DNA of 6,656 nt from Candidatus Staskawiczbacteria bacterium RIFCSPLOWO2_01_FULL_38_12b (lineage in GTDB: Bacteria; Patescibacteriota; Minisyncoccia; Minisyncoccales; Staskawiczbacteraceae). The stretch is from contig MHPA01000005.1 in the NCBI GenBank assembly GCA_001820255.1, forward strand, positions 26,949 through 33,604, given 5' to 3'. Made by a program: the position numbers and the translations under genes. Below are positions 1 through 5,727 of this stretch, piece after piece. Below the pieces are notes generated by a model. That model ran no database searches. It was given only the letters and a program-made list of their open reading frames with translations, and was not told the origin of the DNA. Each line of letters begins with the position of its first letter. Position 1 is the first letter of the stretch.

Positions 1-2966
1 CCAGTAACACCTGCATTGCCAGTTATTCCAGAAAGATTAGTGGGTCCAGTAGCCTTTAATGTCCAAGCGGTTAGATCAGCTGTGCCACCACTCACCGCTT
101 TCTTTAAGGTTAGCTCGGCGGTATTAAACGTAGCTGTGACTGTCTTATTGCCATTCATAGTCACAATGCATGCTCCTGTACCAGAGCAACCTTCTCCGCT
201 CCAGCCGGTAAAGATGGATACAGGAGTGGCGGTGAGGGTTACGATTTTTCCGCTTTGATAGACTGCGTTGCAGGTTGGTTCGCAGTCAATCCCCGCAAGA
301 TTACTTTTTACAAGTCCCAAATCAGCAGATTCTCCCGTTTTGATTACATTTAAGGTGAAGGTACCTGTAGCAGTGAGTTGAAATGTGGCCTCCACGTCCT
401 GGTTAGCATTCATAGTTACGGCGCAATCCTCCGTGCCCGAGCAAGAACCGCTCCACGAAATAAAGACTGATCCGGGGGAAGGTATCGCTTTAAGTTTTAC
501 TAAAGATCCGTCTGAATAGTTTATTGAGGCTCCATTACAGGTTGGGGGGCAATCAAACGCCGGAGTAGTAGGAGGGATAGTTTCTACGGTTCCTACCCCG
601 GTTCCTGCTTTAGTTACCTCCAAGGTAAAAGTGGTAGAATTAGGATTAAAAGCAGCCCTGACAGTCTTTGCGCCATTCATAGTTACAGTACACATTCGAT
701 TACTGCCTGAACATGCTCCACTCCACCCATCAAAGGTTGAACCAGGATATGGGTCAGCAAAAAGCTCTACCAAGATTGGAGGGGTTGAGTTTTGGTAACT
801 TTCACTGCAATCAGAACCGCAACTAATTCCAGGGCTGCTATGTACAAGCCCCTGACCATTCCCATCTTTGAATACCGTCAAAGGAAATTCAGTGGGGTCA
901 AATTGTGCAACAGCCGTTTTATTAGCATTCATAATTACCGTACACGATCCCGTACCGGAGCAACCAGCCCCTCCCTGTTGCCATCCGGCAAAAATGGAAC
1001 CGGCGGCGGCGACAGGATCAAGCCTTACCGATGTTCCGTTTTCATAGCCCTCACTGCAGTCGCTTCCGCAACTGATTCCCGCAGGGTCGCTGGCTACGGT
1101 CCCTTGTCCGTTACCAATTCTGGCTGCGGTTAAGATGAAAGTGGCGAGATTAAATCTAGCTGTTACCGTTTTTTCGGCATCCATGGTTACGGTGCAATTT
1201 CCCATTAAACCAGTGCAGTCTCCGCTCCAGCCGGCAAAAATGGAACCGGCAGTGGCGGTAGGAGTGAGGGTTACTGTAGCTCCGCTTGGATAGATTTGGC
1301 TGACTCCACCACAACCCACGCCACAATTAATTTTTGGAGGATTTTCATTGCTTGTTACGGTTCCCGTTCCGTTACCCGTTTTGTTCGCATTTAGGAAAAA
1401 GTCGGATTCTGGAAGGCATTCTTCATCAAAACTGCAAATATCACCAGTTCCATTTACTGTACATTGGCTTGGATTTCCCGAATCACATCTGGTTTGCCCT
1501 GGAGTACAATCGGCATCACCATTAGCTATGTCACAAATCCCGCCAGACCCTGAAGTTGTACACTGATTGTTTTCATTACACCTGGTTTCTTGTTCGCATT
1601 CTGTATTAGAAGTGCAGTCTATTCCAGTACCATCGGGACTGCATACATTATTATCTAGGTCGCATTTTGAACCAGGTGGCGGTTGGCAGTCGGCGTCACC
1701 ATTATCTATATCGCAAGGGTTGCCAAGTCCCTCTGTTGTACACTGATCATTTTCGTTGCACCAAGTTTTTCCAGGGGCGCATTCTTCATCAGAATTGCAA
1801 ATTCCCCCATCGCCGTCTTCAGAACATTTATTATCAAAGGTACATTTGGTTATTGTAACATCACTACAAAAAGAAGAATCGGCTATATCAATGCATTCTC
1901 GTGTATCCGGCTCCAGATTTACATACGGGATAGAGCATTCTCCTGTTTGACTGGGACTGCTATTTAAGACAGTTCCATATTTTTTTTTATCCCCATTAAT
2001 AATAAGCACTGATCCTATGCCACTCTCTTGAAATTCCAAGGGTATATCGCTTAAGTCTTGCGTTATAACATCGGTGCCATTTCCTTCTGGATTTTGATCG
2101 CAACCTGCTTCTTTAAAAAGATAAACCCCGGGCTCCGCAAGAGCTGTTTTATATGAGTCTATGCCGGCAAGGCTGGTTGTAATATTAGGATCAAAAAGGT
2201 TTGAAAGATCATTATTGAGCTTTACGCAGTTCATAATTTTTACATCTGCGTTAATATCTGTATCATTTACTTCTGTTTCATTTGGGTAAAGGTAAACAAC
2301 ACGACCCCCGTTATCTGGTTTGTATGAATCGCCCGGGTCACATACAACAAGAAGCCAAACTTCTTGTTGAGACAAGTCTGTTGTATCAAAGTCGTCCTCC
2401 AATGCCTCTTCAACATCGTATTCATCCTCTAATGCTTCCGAAAAATCATCTGCTTTTGCAATGTTAATTCCAAAGGGGTTGCTTGCCGAACCCCCTGGCG
2501 GTGTTCTGGTTAGTATATATTCTCCTGGTCGTATCGTTGGTGTCAGTCGTATGGTTTTTACGTTGACCAACGCGGGATTGATGGTTTGTAACAGTATCAC
2601 GCAAAACATTAACAGCACTATTCCTAAAATAGTTCCAAAAATTCTTTCCCTTGCGTCTGACATAGCCGAAGGATTGCCGGCAGAGGTTAACAGGCGAATG
2701 CCGGCAATAACGATGGCAAAAACGCCCAAGACGCCGGCTACGGTTATGGCAAAGCCAAAAAAGTAGGTGATAAGATCGGGCAAGCACTTGGAACTATCGC
2801 CCCCGTTTTTGCAATTTCCTTCGGTTGAAGATATGGTCGGGAACCCGATGATTCTAGGATAATTTGTTTCCAGGGCAAAAGCCGTATGCGTTACGGTTAA
2901 AAACAGAAAAACCAGGGCAAAAAGAATGACAAATTTTTTAGATTTTTTAAATATATTTTTAATCAT
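1..2966 (-). CDS. Giant type IV secretion pilin-adhesin fusion protein (C-terminus beyond window)
   Basis: The frame is open from the ATG at 2966 to the left edge (988 complete codons, no stop), so the C-terminus is missing. Domains in order: signal peptide at residues 1-31 (Lys-rich start, hydrophobic core, probable cleavage after AFA); VirB2/TrbC-like pilin domain at about 36-135 with two membrane helices (about 65-90 and 109-131) around a basic loop containing the family-typical TSAGNP; acidic linker at about 172-196; a region of unassigned fold to about 370; five Cys-rich units at 374-522; five divergent InlB-type B-repeats at 522-949; start of a prealbumin/SpaA-like domain from about 951. 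With the loop inside, everything after residue 131 lies outside the cell. VirB2-type pilins normally end soon after the second helix, so I infer a surface stalk or adhesin carried on a pilin base. Five-base-scale Shine-Dalgarno pairing is weak (GATTAGAAAATG). The upstream neighbour is a membrane protein gene coupled to virB4, consistent with one apparatus. Confidence 0.9.
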   Translation of the reverse strand, partial: MIKNIFKKSKKFVILFALVFLFLTVTHTAFALETNYPRIIGFPTISSTEGNCKNGGDSSKCLPDLITYFFGFAITVAGVLGVFAIVIAGIRLLTSAGNPSAMSDARERIFGTILGIVLLMFCVILLQTINPALVNVKTIRLTPTIRPGEYILTRTPPGGSASNPFGINIAKADDFSEALEDEYDVEEALEDDFDTTDLSQQEVWLLVVCDPGDSYKPDNGGRVVYLYPNETEVNDTDINADVKIMNCVKLNNDLSNLFDPNITTSLAGIDSYKTALAEPGVYLFKEAGCDQNPEGNGTDVITQDLSDIPLEFQESGIGSVLIINGDKKKYGTVLNSSPSQTGECSIPYVNLEPDTRECIDIADSSFCSDVTITKCTFDNKCSEDGDGGICNSDEECAPGKTWCNENDQCTTEGLGNPCDIDNGDADCQPPPGSKCDLDNNVCSPDGTGIDCTSNTECEQETRCNENNQCTTSGSGGICDIANGDADCTPGQTRCDSGNPSQCTVNGTGDICSFDEECLPESDFFLNANKTGNGTGTVTSNENPPKINCGVGCGGVSQIYPSGATVTLTPTATAGSIFAGWSGDCTGLMGNCTVTMDAEKTVTARFNLATFILTAARIGNGQGTVASDPAGISCGSDCSEGYENGTSVRLDPVAAAGSIFAGWQQGGAGCSGTGSCTVIMNANKTAVAQFDPTEFPLTVFKDGNGQGLVHSSPGISCGSDCSESYQNSTPPILVELFADPYPGSTFDGWSGACSGSNRMCTVTMNGAKTVRAAFNPNSTTFTLEVTKAGTGVGTVETIPPTTPAFDCPPTCNGASINYSDGSLVKLKAIPSPGSVFISWSGSCSGTEDCAVTMNANQDVEATFQLTATGTFTLNVIKTGESADLGLVKSNLAGIDCEPTCNAVYQSGKIVTLTATPVSIFTGWSGEGCSGTGACIVTMNGNKTVTATFNTAELTLKKAVSGGTADLTAWTLKATGPTNLSGITGNAGVT
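3..116 (-). other. Start of a prealbumin/SpaA-like beta domain, cut by the window edge
   Basis: After the fifth InlB-type repeat the sequence changes to LTLKKAVSGGTADLTAWTL, followed by KATGPTNLSGITG. This matches what I know of the opening of prealbumin-like (SpaA/Cna-B-related) domains in surface proteins: LTL-x-K-x-V, a short Gly/Thr loop, A-x-x-W-T-L-x-A-T-G-P-T. Only about 38 residues are visible, so the call is tentative. It shows that the stalk continues into another module type and that the protein is considerably longer than the 988 residues seen. Confidence 0.6.
120..1403 (-). repeat. Five divergent InlB-type B-repeats
   Basis: Residues 522-949 form five repeats of 81-90 residues (about 522-608, 609-692, 693-778, 779-868 and 869-949). 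Each runs: beta strand, GxGxGxV, a CxxxC pair, a Y/S-x-S/N-G turn, V-x-L-x-A, G-S-x-F-x-x-W-S-G, a Cx(5-6)C pair, then V-T-M-N/D-x-x-K-x-V-x-A-x-F. This is the signature of the divergent InlB B-repeat domain, found in surface and secreted bacterial proteins as stalk or adhesion modules. All five keep both cysteine pairs (548/552 and 584/591; 633/637 and 669/675; 716/720 and 752/759; 806/810 and 842/848; 895/899 and 927/933). Repeats 1 and 2 share an identical 20-base stretch (1231-1250 and 985-1004), and repeats 1 and 5 a 16-base one (1219-1234 and 193-208). Confidence 0.9.
1401..1847 (-). repeat. Five four-cysteine repeat units in the pilin-adhesin
   Basis: Residues 374-522 hold five consecutive units of pattern C-x(5-7)-C-x8-C-x(5 or 8)-C. 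Cysteines are at 375/381/390/396, 403/409/418/427, 435/442/451/457, 463/469/478/487 and 494/502/511/517. The central gap is always eight residues. The last gap is five in units 1, 3 and 5 and eight in units 2 and 4, where the spacer reads DI(D/A)NGDAD. Units 2 and 4 also share CNEN(D/N)QCTT, so a two-unit block of 60 residues (180 bases) was duplicated. The units are Asp/Asn/Gly-rich and sit outside the cell, so disulfides and possibly calcium binding are more likely than zinc. The layout resembles short eukaryote-like Cys-rich modules, but I cannot assign a named family. Confidence 0.85.
2562..2861 (-). other. VirB2/TrbC-like T4SS pilin domain
   Basis: This is the N-terminal module (residues about 36-135) of the giant protein. 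It has a short extracytoplasmic segment ending in LPDLITYFFGFAI, a first hydrophobic helix, a cytoplasmic-type loop RLLTSAGNPSAMSDARER, a second hydrophobic helix, and the closing LLQTINPAL. The order helix, [Y/R]LTSAGNP, charged linker, helix, NP-x-L is what I know from the T4SS pilin family widespread in Patescibacteria. In VirB2 pili the loop faces the lumen and both termini face outward, which would leave the fused C-terminal stalk exposed. The family call rests on motif recognition; a profile search was not run. Confidence 0.85.
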
Positions 2967-2988
2967 TTTCTAATCTAGTAATTGTAAT

Positions 2989-3017
2989 ATTTTACCATAT
3001 CCGAAGATTTTATAAAA
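2989..3017 (-). promoter_or_regulatory. Candidate promoter of the pilin-adhesin gene
   Basis: On the minus strand an extended -10 (TGG followed by TAAAAT, 2989-2994) lies 17 bases downstream of a weak -35-like TTTTAT (3012-3017). The expected start would be near 2982, giving a leader of only about 16 bases. The weak -35 overlaps a perfect 12-base palindrome (3007-3018). AT-rich DNA produces such matches by chance, so this is a hypothesis. It would allow the pilin gene to be transcribed separately from the ATPase operon. Confidence 0.35.
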
Positions 3018-3037
3018 TACTATACAAGTTATCCACA
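3007..3037. promoter_or_regulatory. 12-bp palindrome next to a consensus DnaA-box sequence
   Basis: The gap upstream of the pilin-adhesin gene contains the perfect palindrome ATTTTATAAAAT (3007-3018) and, ten bases further along the plus strand, TTATCCACA (3029-3037), which matches the DnaA-box consensus exactly. The palindrome could be a regulator site overlapping the candidate promoter, or simple AT richness. The single box lies just beyond the end of the membrane protein gene. No function can be shown from sequence alone. Confidence 0.25.
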
Positions 3038-3039
3038 TA

Positions 3040-3513
3040 TTATGCAGCTTTTTTAGCTGGCGGCGCAGGTTTTTTAGAGGCATTTTCTGGTGTTGGTTTT
3101 TTCTCTGGCATTTTTAAGGTGTCTGAAGTACTCTGTTGTTCATCTTCTTCTTTTCCTGTGTTTTCTGCATTTTGCGGCTCTTGTGATTCTGAAGCACTTC
3201 CTCTAAAATGCAGCCAAACCGCCAAAATACCATTGCTTATTATGGGTCCCGCGAAAGGGATAAAACTTATTAAATCGCAAATAGGAGCCATTAATATGAG
3301 CGCAAAAAATCCCGATGGCGTAGTCATATCTCCCTTAAGTTCTTTTCCAACAAACACAATAGATGATGCTAAGATGGGCCCTACAATTGGTATTAAGTTT
3401 ATTAAAAATTTAAAGCCTATTTTTTCTATTAACTTTTTTGCCCCTTTTTTTACTAACTTACCCGCCCCTTTTTCTGCCGCATTTTTTGTTTTGCCTTTTA
3501 TTTGGTCAGCCAT
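3040..3513 (-). CDS. Unrecognised small membrane protein coupled to VirB4
   Basis: This 157-residue protein matches no family I can name. Residues 1-32 are Lys-rich and probably amphipathic. Hydrophobic segments lie at about 34-56 and 69-101; the second is long enough for a kinked or double span. Residues 105-157 are a hydrophilic, disordered-looking tail, acidic to about 131 and then Lys/Pro/Ala-rich. The two membrane segments contain related motifs: LIPIVGPILASSIVFV (40-55) and FIPFAGPIISNGILAV (84-99). The ATG follows the virB4 stop by one base (TAGCATG), so translation is very likely coupled to virB4; an AGAGG about 15 bases upstream is too distant to be an ideal ribosome site. Position suggests a membrane component or chaperone-like accessory of the secretion system, which is inference from context only. 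Confidence 0.85.
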   Translation of the reverse strand: MADQIKGKTKNAAEKGAGKLVKKGAKKLIEKIGFKFLINLIPIVGPILASSIVFVGKELKGDMTTPSGFFALILMAPICDLISFIPFAGPIISNGILAVWLHFRGSASESQEPQNAENTGKEEDEQQSTSDTLKMPEKKPTPENASKKPAPPAKKAA

Positions 3514-3514
3514 G

Positions 3515-5320
3515 CTATTTGATTTTATCCTCTTTCAACTTCCTCCGCGCCGCTTTAATTTTTTCAACTTCTCCTGGGCTGGTGGTGATGATCTGGTCTT
3601 CGGTATAGCTGGCTTTTACACTCATGTAGACATGTTTTTTGCCGGCAAAGAAAAGGCCTTCTCCCACGCTGGCTTCCAGGAGCAGTTGTTTTTCCTGTTC
3701 GGTCAAATTAAATACTTTTTGCACCACGTCAATGGTGGCAGTGGATTGTTTCAATAAAAGTTGCAGTGACGAGTTGGTGATAATGGCTTTGCCGTAACTT
3801 GACTTCATAAAATCTTCCACGTCCTGGGTAATGGTGGTGACTCCCAGCCAATACTTTCTGCCTCGTTTTACCAGGCTGAATAAAAACGAAGCGCCGTCTT
3901 CCGATTGCATCAGCCACCAGGCTTCGTCCACCACTAAAATTCTCTTTTTTACTTTTGTCCTGATGATGTTCCAAATGTATCGCATAACGATAAAAAGCGC
4001 CACAGGCCTTAGGGATTCCTCCATATCCCGTATGCCAAAGACGATGAAATTTTTATCCATGACAATATTGGTTTTTTGGTTAAAAAAACTGGAAAATGTT
4101 CCCTCGGTAAATTTTTTAAGGCGCCGCGCCAGTGATTCGGCTCCCGTCATGTTTTCTAAAATTTCCGCAAAGTCAGACATTAATGGTATATTTTCTTGCC
4201 ATTTTTTCGGGTCGCTTTGCGCACTAATATCGCGCACTGCGTAAGTTTCAGCCAACGCTTGGTCTACAATACTGTCTTCCTCCGCCGTTAGACCTCCCAG
4301 CATGATTCTTAATAACCCCACCAGGTTAATGATGTTTGATCGTAAAATATCTTCCGGGTCGTCGTCTTGGGTGGGAATTGGCAAATCAAATGGATTGATA
4401 TGGGTATCTGATGTCAGTGATATTTTAAAGAAATTCCCCCCTACGCCATCAGCCAAGAATTCATATTCGTTTTCCGGGTCAATTACAATAACATCCACCC
4501 CCCACATTAAGTAGCGCAGGATTTCCAGTTTTATGGCATAGGATTTTCCCGATCCCGATTTTGCAAATACCACCATGTTGGAATTTTCCAAAGTGAAGCG
4601 GTCAAAAAGCACCAGGGAATTATTGTGCCGGTTGACACCGTATAAAATCCCCTCATTAGAGCTTAAGTCAAAAGAAATAAAAGGAAAGGCGGTTGATAAG
4701 GGTTCAGTATCCATAGGTACATGAACCGAAAGCTGGTCCATTCCATAGGGAACCGACGAAATAAACCCTTCTTTTTGTTTAAATAGCGCCGGTTTTATGT
4801 AAATCAAACGCGATTCAAATATAGACCGCAGGGTAGTTTCGGTTTCTTTTATCAGTTCCAGTGAATTTTCATATACGGTAATGTATAATCCGAATCGGAA
4901 CATTTTTTCCTGTGCCGTGATGATTTTATCCCGCAGAGTTTCAATATCTTGATAAGAAGTTTCCAACGCCGGGTCGCGGATTAACCCCTTTTCCTGCCGC
5001 TCCATTAATTCCGAAGATACCTGGGTGACTTTTCCACGCAATTTTTTTAAAATCAAACTGCTGTCAACGGGGTGGATAAAAAAAGAAATGTCCATGGGCA
5101 CATTTAAATTAATGGCCGGGGAAAGCCAGCCAGTATTTAAGTACCTTGGGTAGGAGAAAATAAAAAACGTTTTGGCGAATTTTTCGCCCAGTTTTATGTA
5201 GTCTTGGGTGATGCCAATATAAGGAGGAGCAATAATATCCTGGATATTAATGGTTTCCTCTTGGAAGAGCTTATCACCCAGATCGGCGTCTTTTTTATTT
5301 CCAAAAAATGGCAGTTTCAT
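3515..5320 (-). CDS. VirB4-type secretion ATPase
   Basis: This 601-residue protein is a VirB4/TraC-family ATPase, the hexameric inner-membrane-associated motor of type IV secretion systems that powers pilus assembly and substrate transfer. The N-terminal part (about 40-230) has the family's KTFFIFSYPRYLNTGWLSP segment and a charged helical stretch (about 90-170). The RecA-like domain follows: Walker A AKSGSGKS at 253-260 (Ala in place of the usual first Gly), IVIDPENEYEFL at 278-289, Walker B RILVVDEAWWLM at 460-471 with D465/E466, basic KRGRKYWLG at 485-493, and the ITQDVEDF motif at 497-504. All expected ATPase motifs are intact. It is shorter than the roughly 800 residues of proteobacterial VirB4; the TraC-like protein upstream may supply the difference. 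An AGGA six bases before the ATG supports the start. The last bases run into the next gene. Confidence 0.95.
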   Translation of the reverse strand: MKLPFFGNKKDADLGDKLFQEETINIQDIIAPPYIGITQDYIKLGEKFAKTFFIFSYPRYLNTGWLSPAINLNVPMDISFFIHPVDSSLILKKLRGKVTQVSSELMERQEKGLIRDPALETSYQDIETLRDKIITAQEKMFRFGLYITVYENSLELIKETETTLRSIFESRLIYIKPALFKQKEGFISSVPYGMDQLSVHVPMDTEPLSTAFPFISFDLSSNEGILYGVNRHNNSLVLFDRFTLENSNMVVFAKSGSGKSYAIKLEILRYLMWGVDVIVIDPENEYEFLADGVGGNFFKISLTSDTHINPFDLPIPTQDDDPEDILRSNIINLVGLLRIMLGGLTAEEDSIVDQALAETYAVRDISAQSDPKKWQENIPLMSDFAEILENMTGAESLARRLKKFTEGTFSSFFNQKTNIVMDKNFIVFGIRDMEESLRPVALFIVMRYIWNIIRTKVKKRILVVDEAWWLMQSEDGASFLFSLVKRGRKYWLGVTTITQDVEDFMKSSYGKAIITNSSLQLLLKQSTATIDVVQKVFNLTEQEKQLLLEASVGEGLFFAGKKHVYMSVKASYTEDQIITTSPGEVEKIKAARRKLKEDKIK

Positions 5321-5326
5321 AAATTA

Positions 5327-5330
5327 TCCT
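5327..5330 (-). promoter_or_regulatory. Ribosome binding site of virB4
   Basis: On the minus strand AGGA lies six bases upstream of the ATG at 5320, the clearest Shine-Dalgarno sequence in the window. The adjacent upstream base is followed immediately by the 17-bp tandem repeat, so expansion or loss of repeat units would alter only the leader upstream of this site. Confidence 0.7.
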
Positions 5331-5331
5331 A

Positions 5332-5379
5332 CGAATTACGAATTTAAGCGAATTACGAATTTAAGCGAATTACGAATTT
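5332..5379. repeat. 17-bp tandem repeat, 2.8 copies
   Basis: The unit CGAATTACGAATTTAAG occurs at 5332-5348 and 5349-5365 without mismatch, and a third copy matches for 14 bases (5366-5379). Each unit itself contains a near-duplicate of CGAATTA. The array lies between the virB4 ribosome binding site and the left inverted repeat of the nuclease cassette. Perfect identity suggests recent slippage. It may be debris of the same insertion or an independent expansion. Confidence 0.9.
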
Positions 5380-5397
5380 TGTGTTTTGGTTTTTTGG

Positions 5398-5426
5398 TCA
5401 TTGCGAGGCCACAGCCGAAGCAATCT
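5398..5426 (+). repeat. Left arm of the inverted repeat
   Basis: This 29-base copy begins TCATTGCGAG and ends CCGAAGCAATCT, with a central GCCACAG-type insert absent from the other arm. It touches the stop codon of the GIY-YIG gene. It can base-pair with the right arm across the whole gene, or fold only weakly on its own. Confidence 0.85.
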
Positions 5427-5716
5427 TATAACTCTAAATATAAATCCCTAAATTCTGAATTGATGCTTTTTATTAAATCAATTTTCTTTTTTCGTGAACC
5501 ACCCTTAATTTGTTTTTCTCTTAGTATTGCATCTTCAATATCATTAAATTCTTCATAATACACCAATTTTGTAATACGATATTTTTCAGTAAATCCTTTA
5601 ATTAGCTTTTCCTTGTGTTCATATACTCTTCTTTGAAGATTATTAGTAACTCCAGTATATAATACCGTGTTTGCGAGATTGGTCATTAAATATATATACC
5701 CTGGTTTTTTAAACAT
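5426..5716 (-). CDS. GIY-YIG family endonuclease
   Basis: This 96-residue protein is a complete single-domain GIY-YIG nuclease of the small UPF0213/UvrC-N-terminal-like type, which cleaves DNA using one metal ion. Visible catalytic elements are YIY at 7-9 (the GIY position), YTG at 20-22 (the YIG position), R29/R30, H34, the metal-binding Glu E67 in REKQIKG, and N86 near the C-terminus. Length is normal for the family and nothing is missing. No Shine-Dalgarno sequence precedes the ATG. The gene lies between inverted repeats and separates the TraC-like gene from virB4, two genes whose products should work together, so it is best seen as an insertion and not a secretion component. Its substrate is unknown; cutting at or near the flanking repeat is one possibility. 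Confidence 0.93.
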   Translation of the reverse strand: MFKKPGYIYLMTNLANTVLYTGVTNNLQRRVYEHKEKLIKGFTEKYRITKLVYYEEFNDIEDAILREKQIKGGSRKKKIDLIKSINSEFRDLYLEL

Positions 5717-5727
5717 TTTAAAGTATT

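Noticed and set aside
120..1847. Repeated DNA as a possible CRISPR array
   Set aside because: The repetition follows protein repeats of about 30 and 85 residues within an open frame, with no constant repeat and unique spacer pattern.
1401..1847. Cys-rich units as zinc fingers
   Set aside because: They follow a signal peptide and membrane helices and are predicted to be outside the cell, and they are Asp/Asn/Gly-rich without the basic residues of nucleic-acid-binding fingers; disulfides fit better.
16..2766. Several plus-strand frames of 60-113 residues opposite the pilin-adhesin gene
   Set aside because: They are antisense shadows of a strongly supported coding frame, they overlap one another, and their translations show no domain or plausible ribosome site.
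2464..2787. A 107-residue minus-strand frame within the pilin region
   Set aside because: It lies in another frame of the same strand inside the pilin-adhesin gene, which has a signal peptide, membrane helices and conserved motifs; the translated 107-residue sequence has no recognisable features.
3029..3037. Exact DnaA-box sequence as evidence of a replication origin
   Set aside because: Only one box is present, with no cluster, no AT-rich unwinding region of origin type and no dnaA or dnaN neighbour; one chance match in AT-rich DNA is not surprising.
3040..3058. Short palindrome around AGCTAAAAAAGCT as a terminator
   Set aside because: The stem is only four base pairs, it lies inside the end of the coding sequence and no U-run follows.
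3513..3517. Programmed frameshift joining VirB4 to the 157-residue protein
   Set aside because: The junction TAGCATG has an ordinary stop, a new ATG and no slippery heptamer; the two proteins make sense as separate products with coupled translation.
3119..3757. A 212-residue plus-strand frame
   Set aside because: It spans the junction of two well-supported minus-strand genes and reads as the complement of their Lys-rich and hydrophobic codons; no domain is visible.
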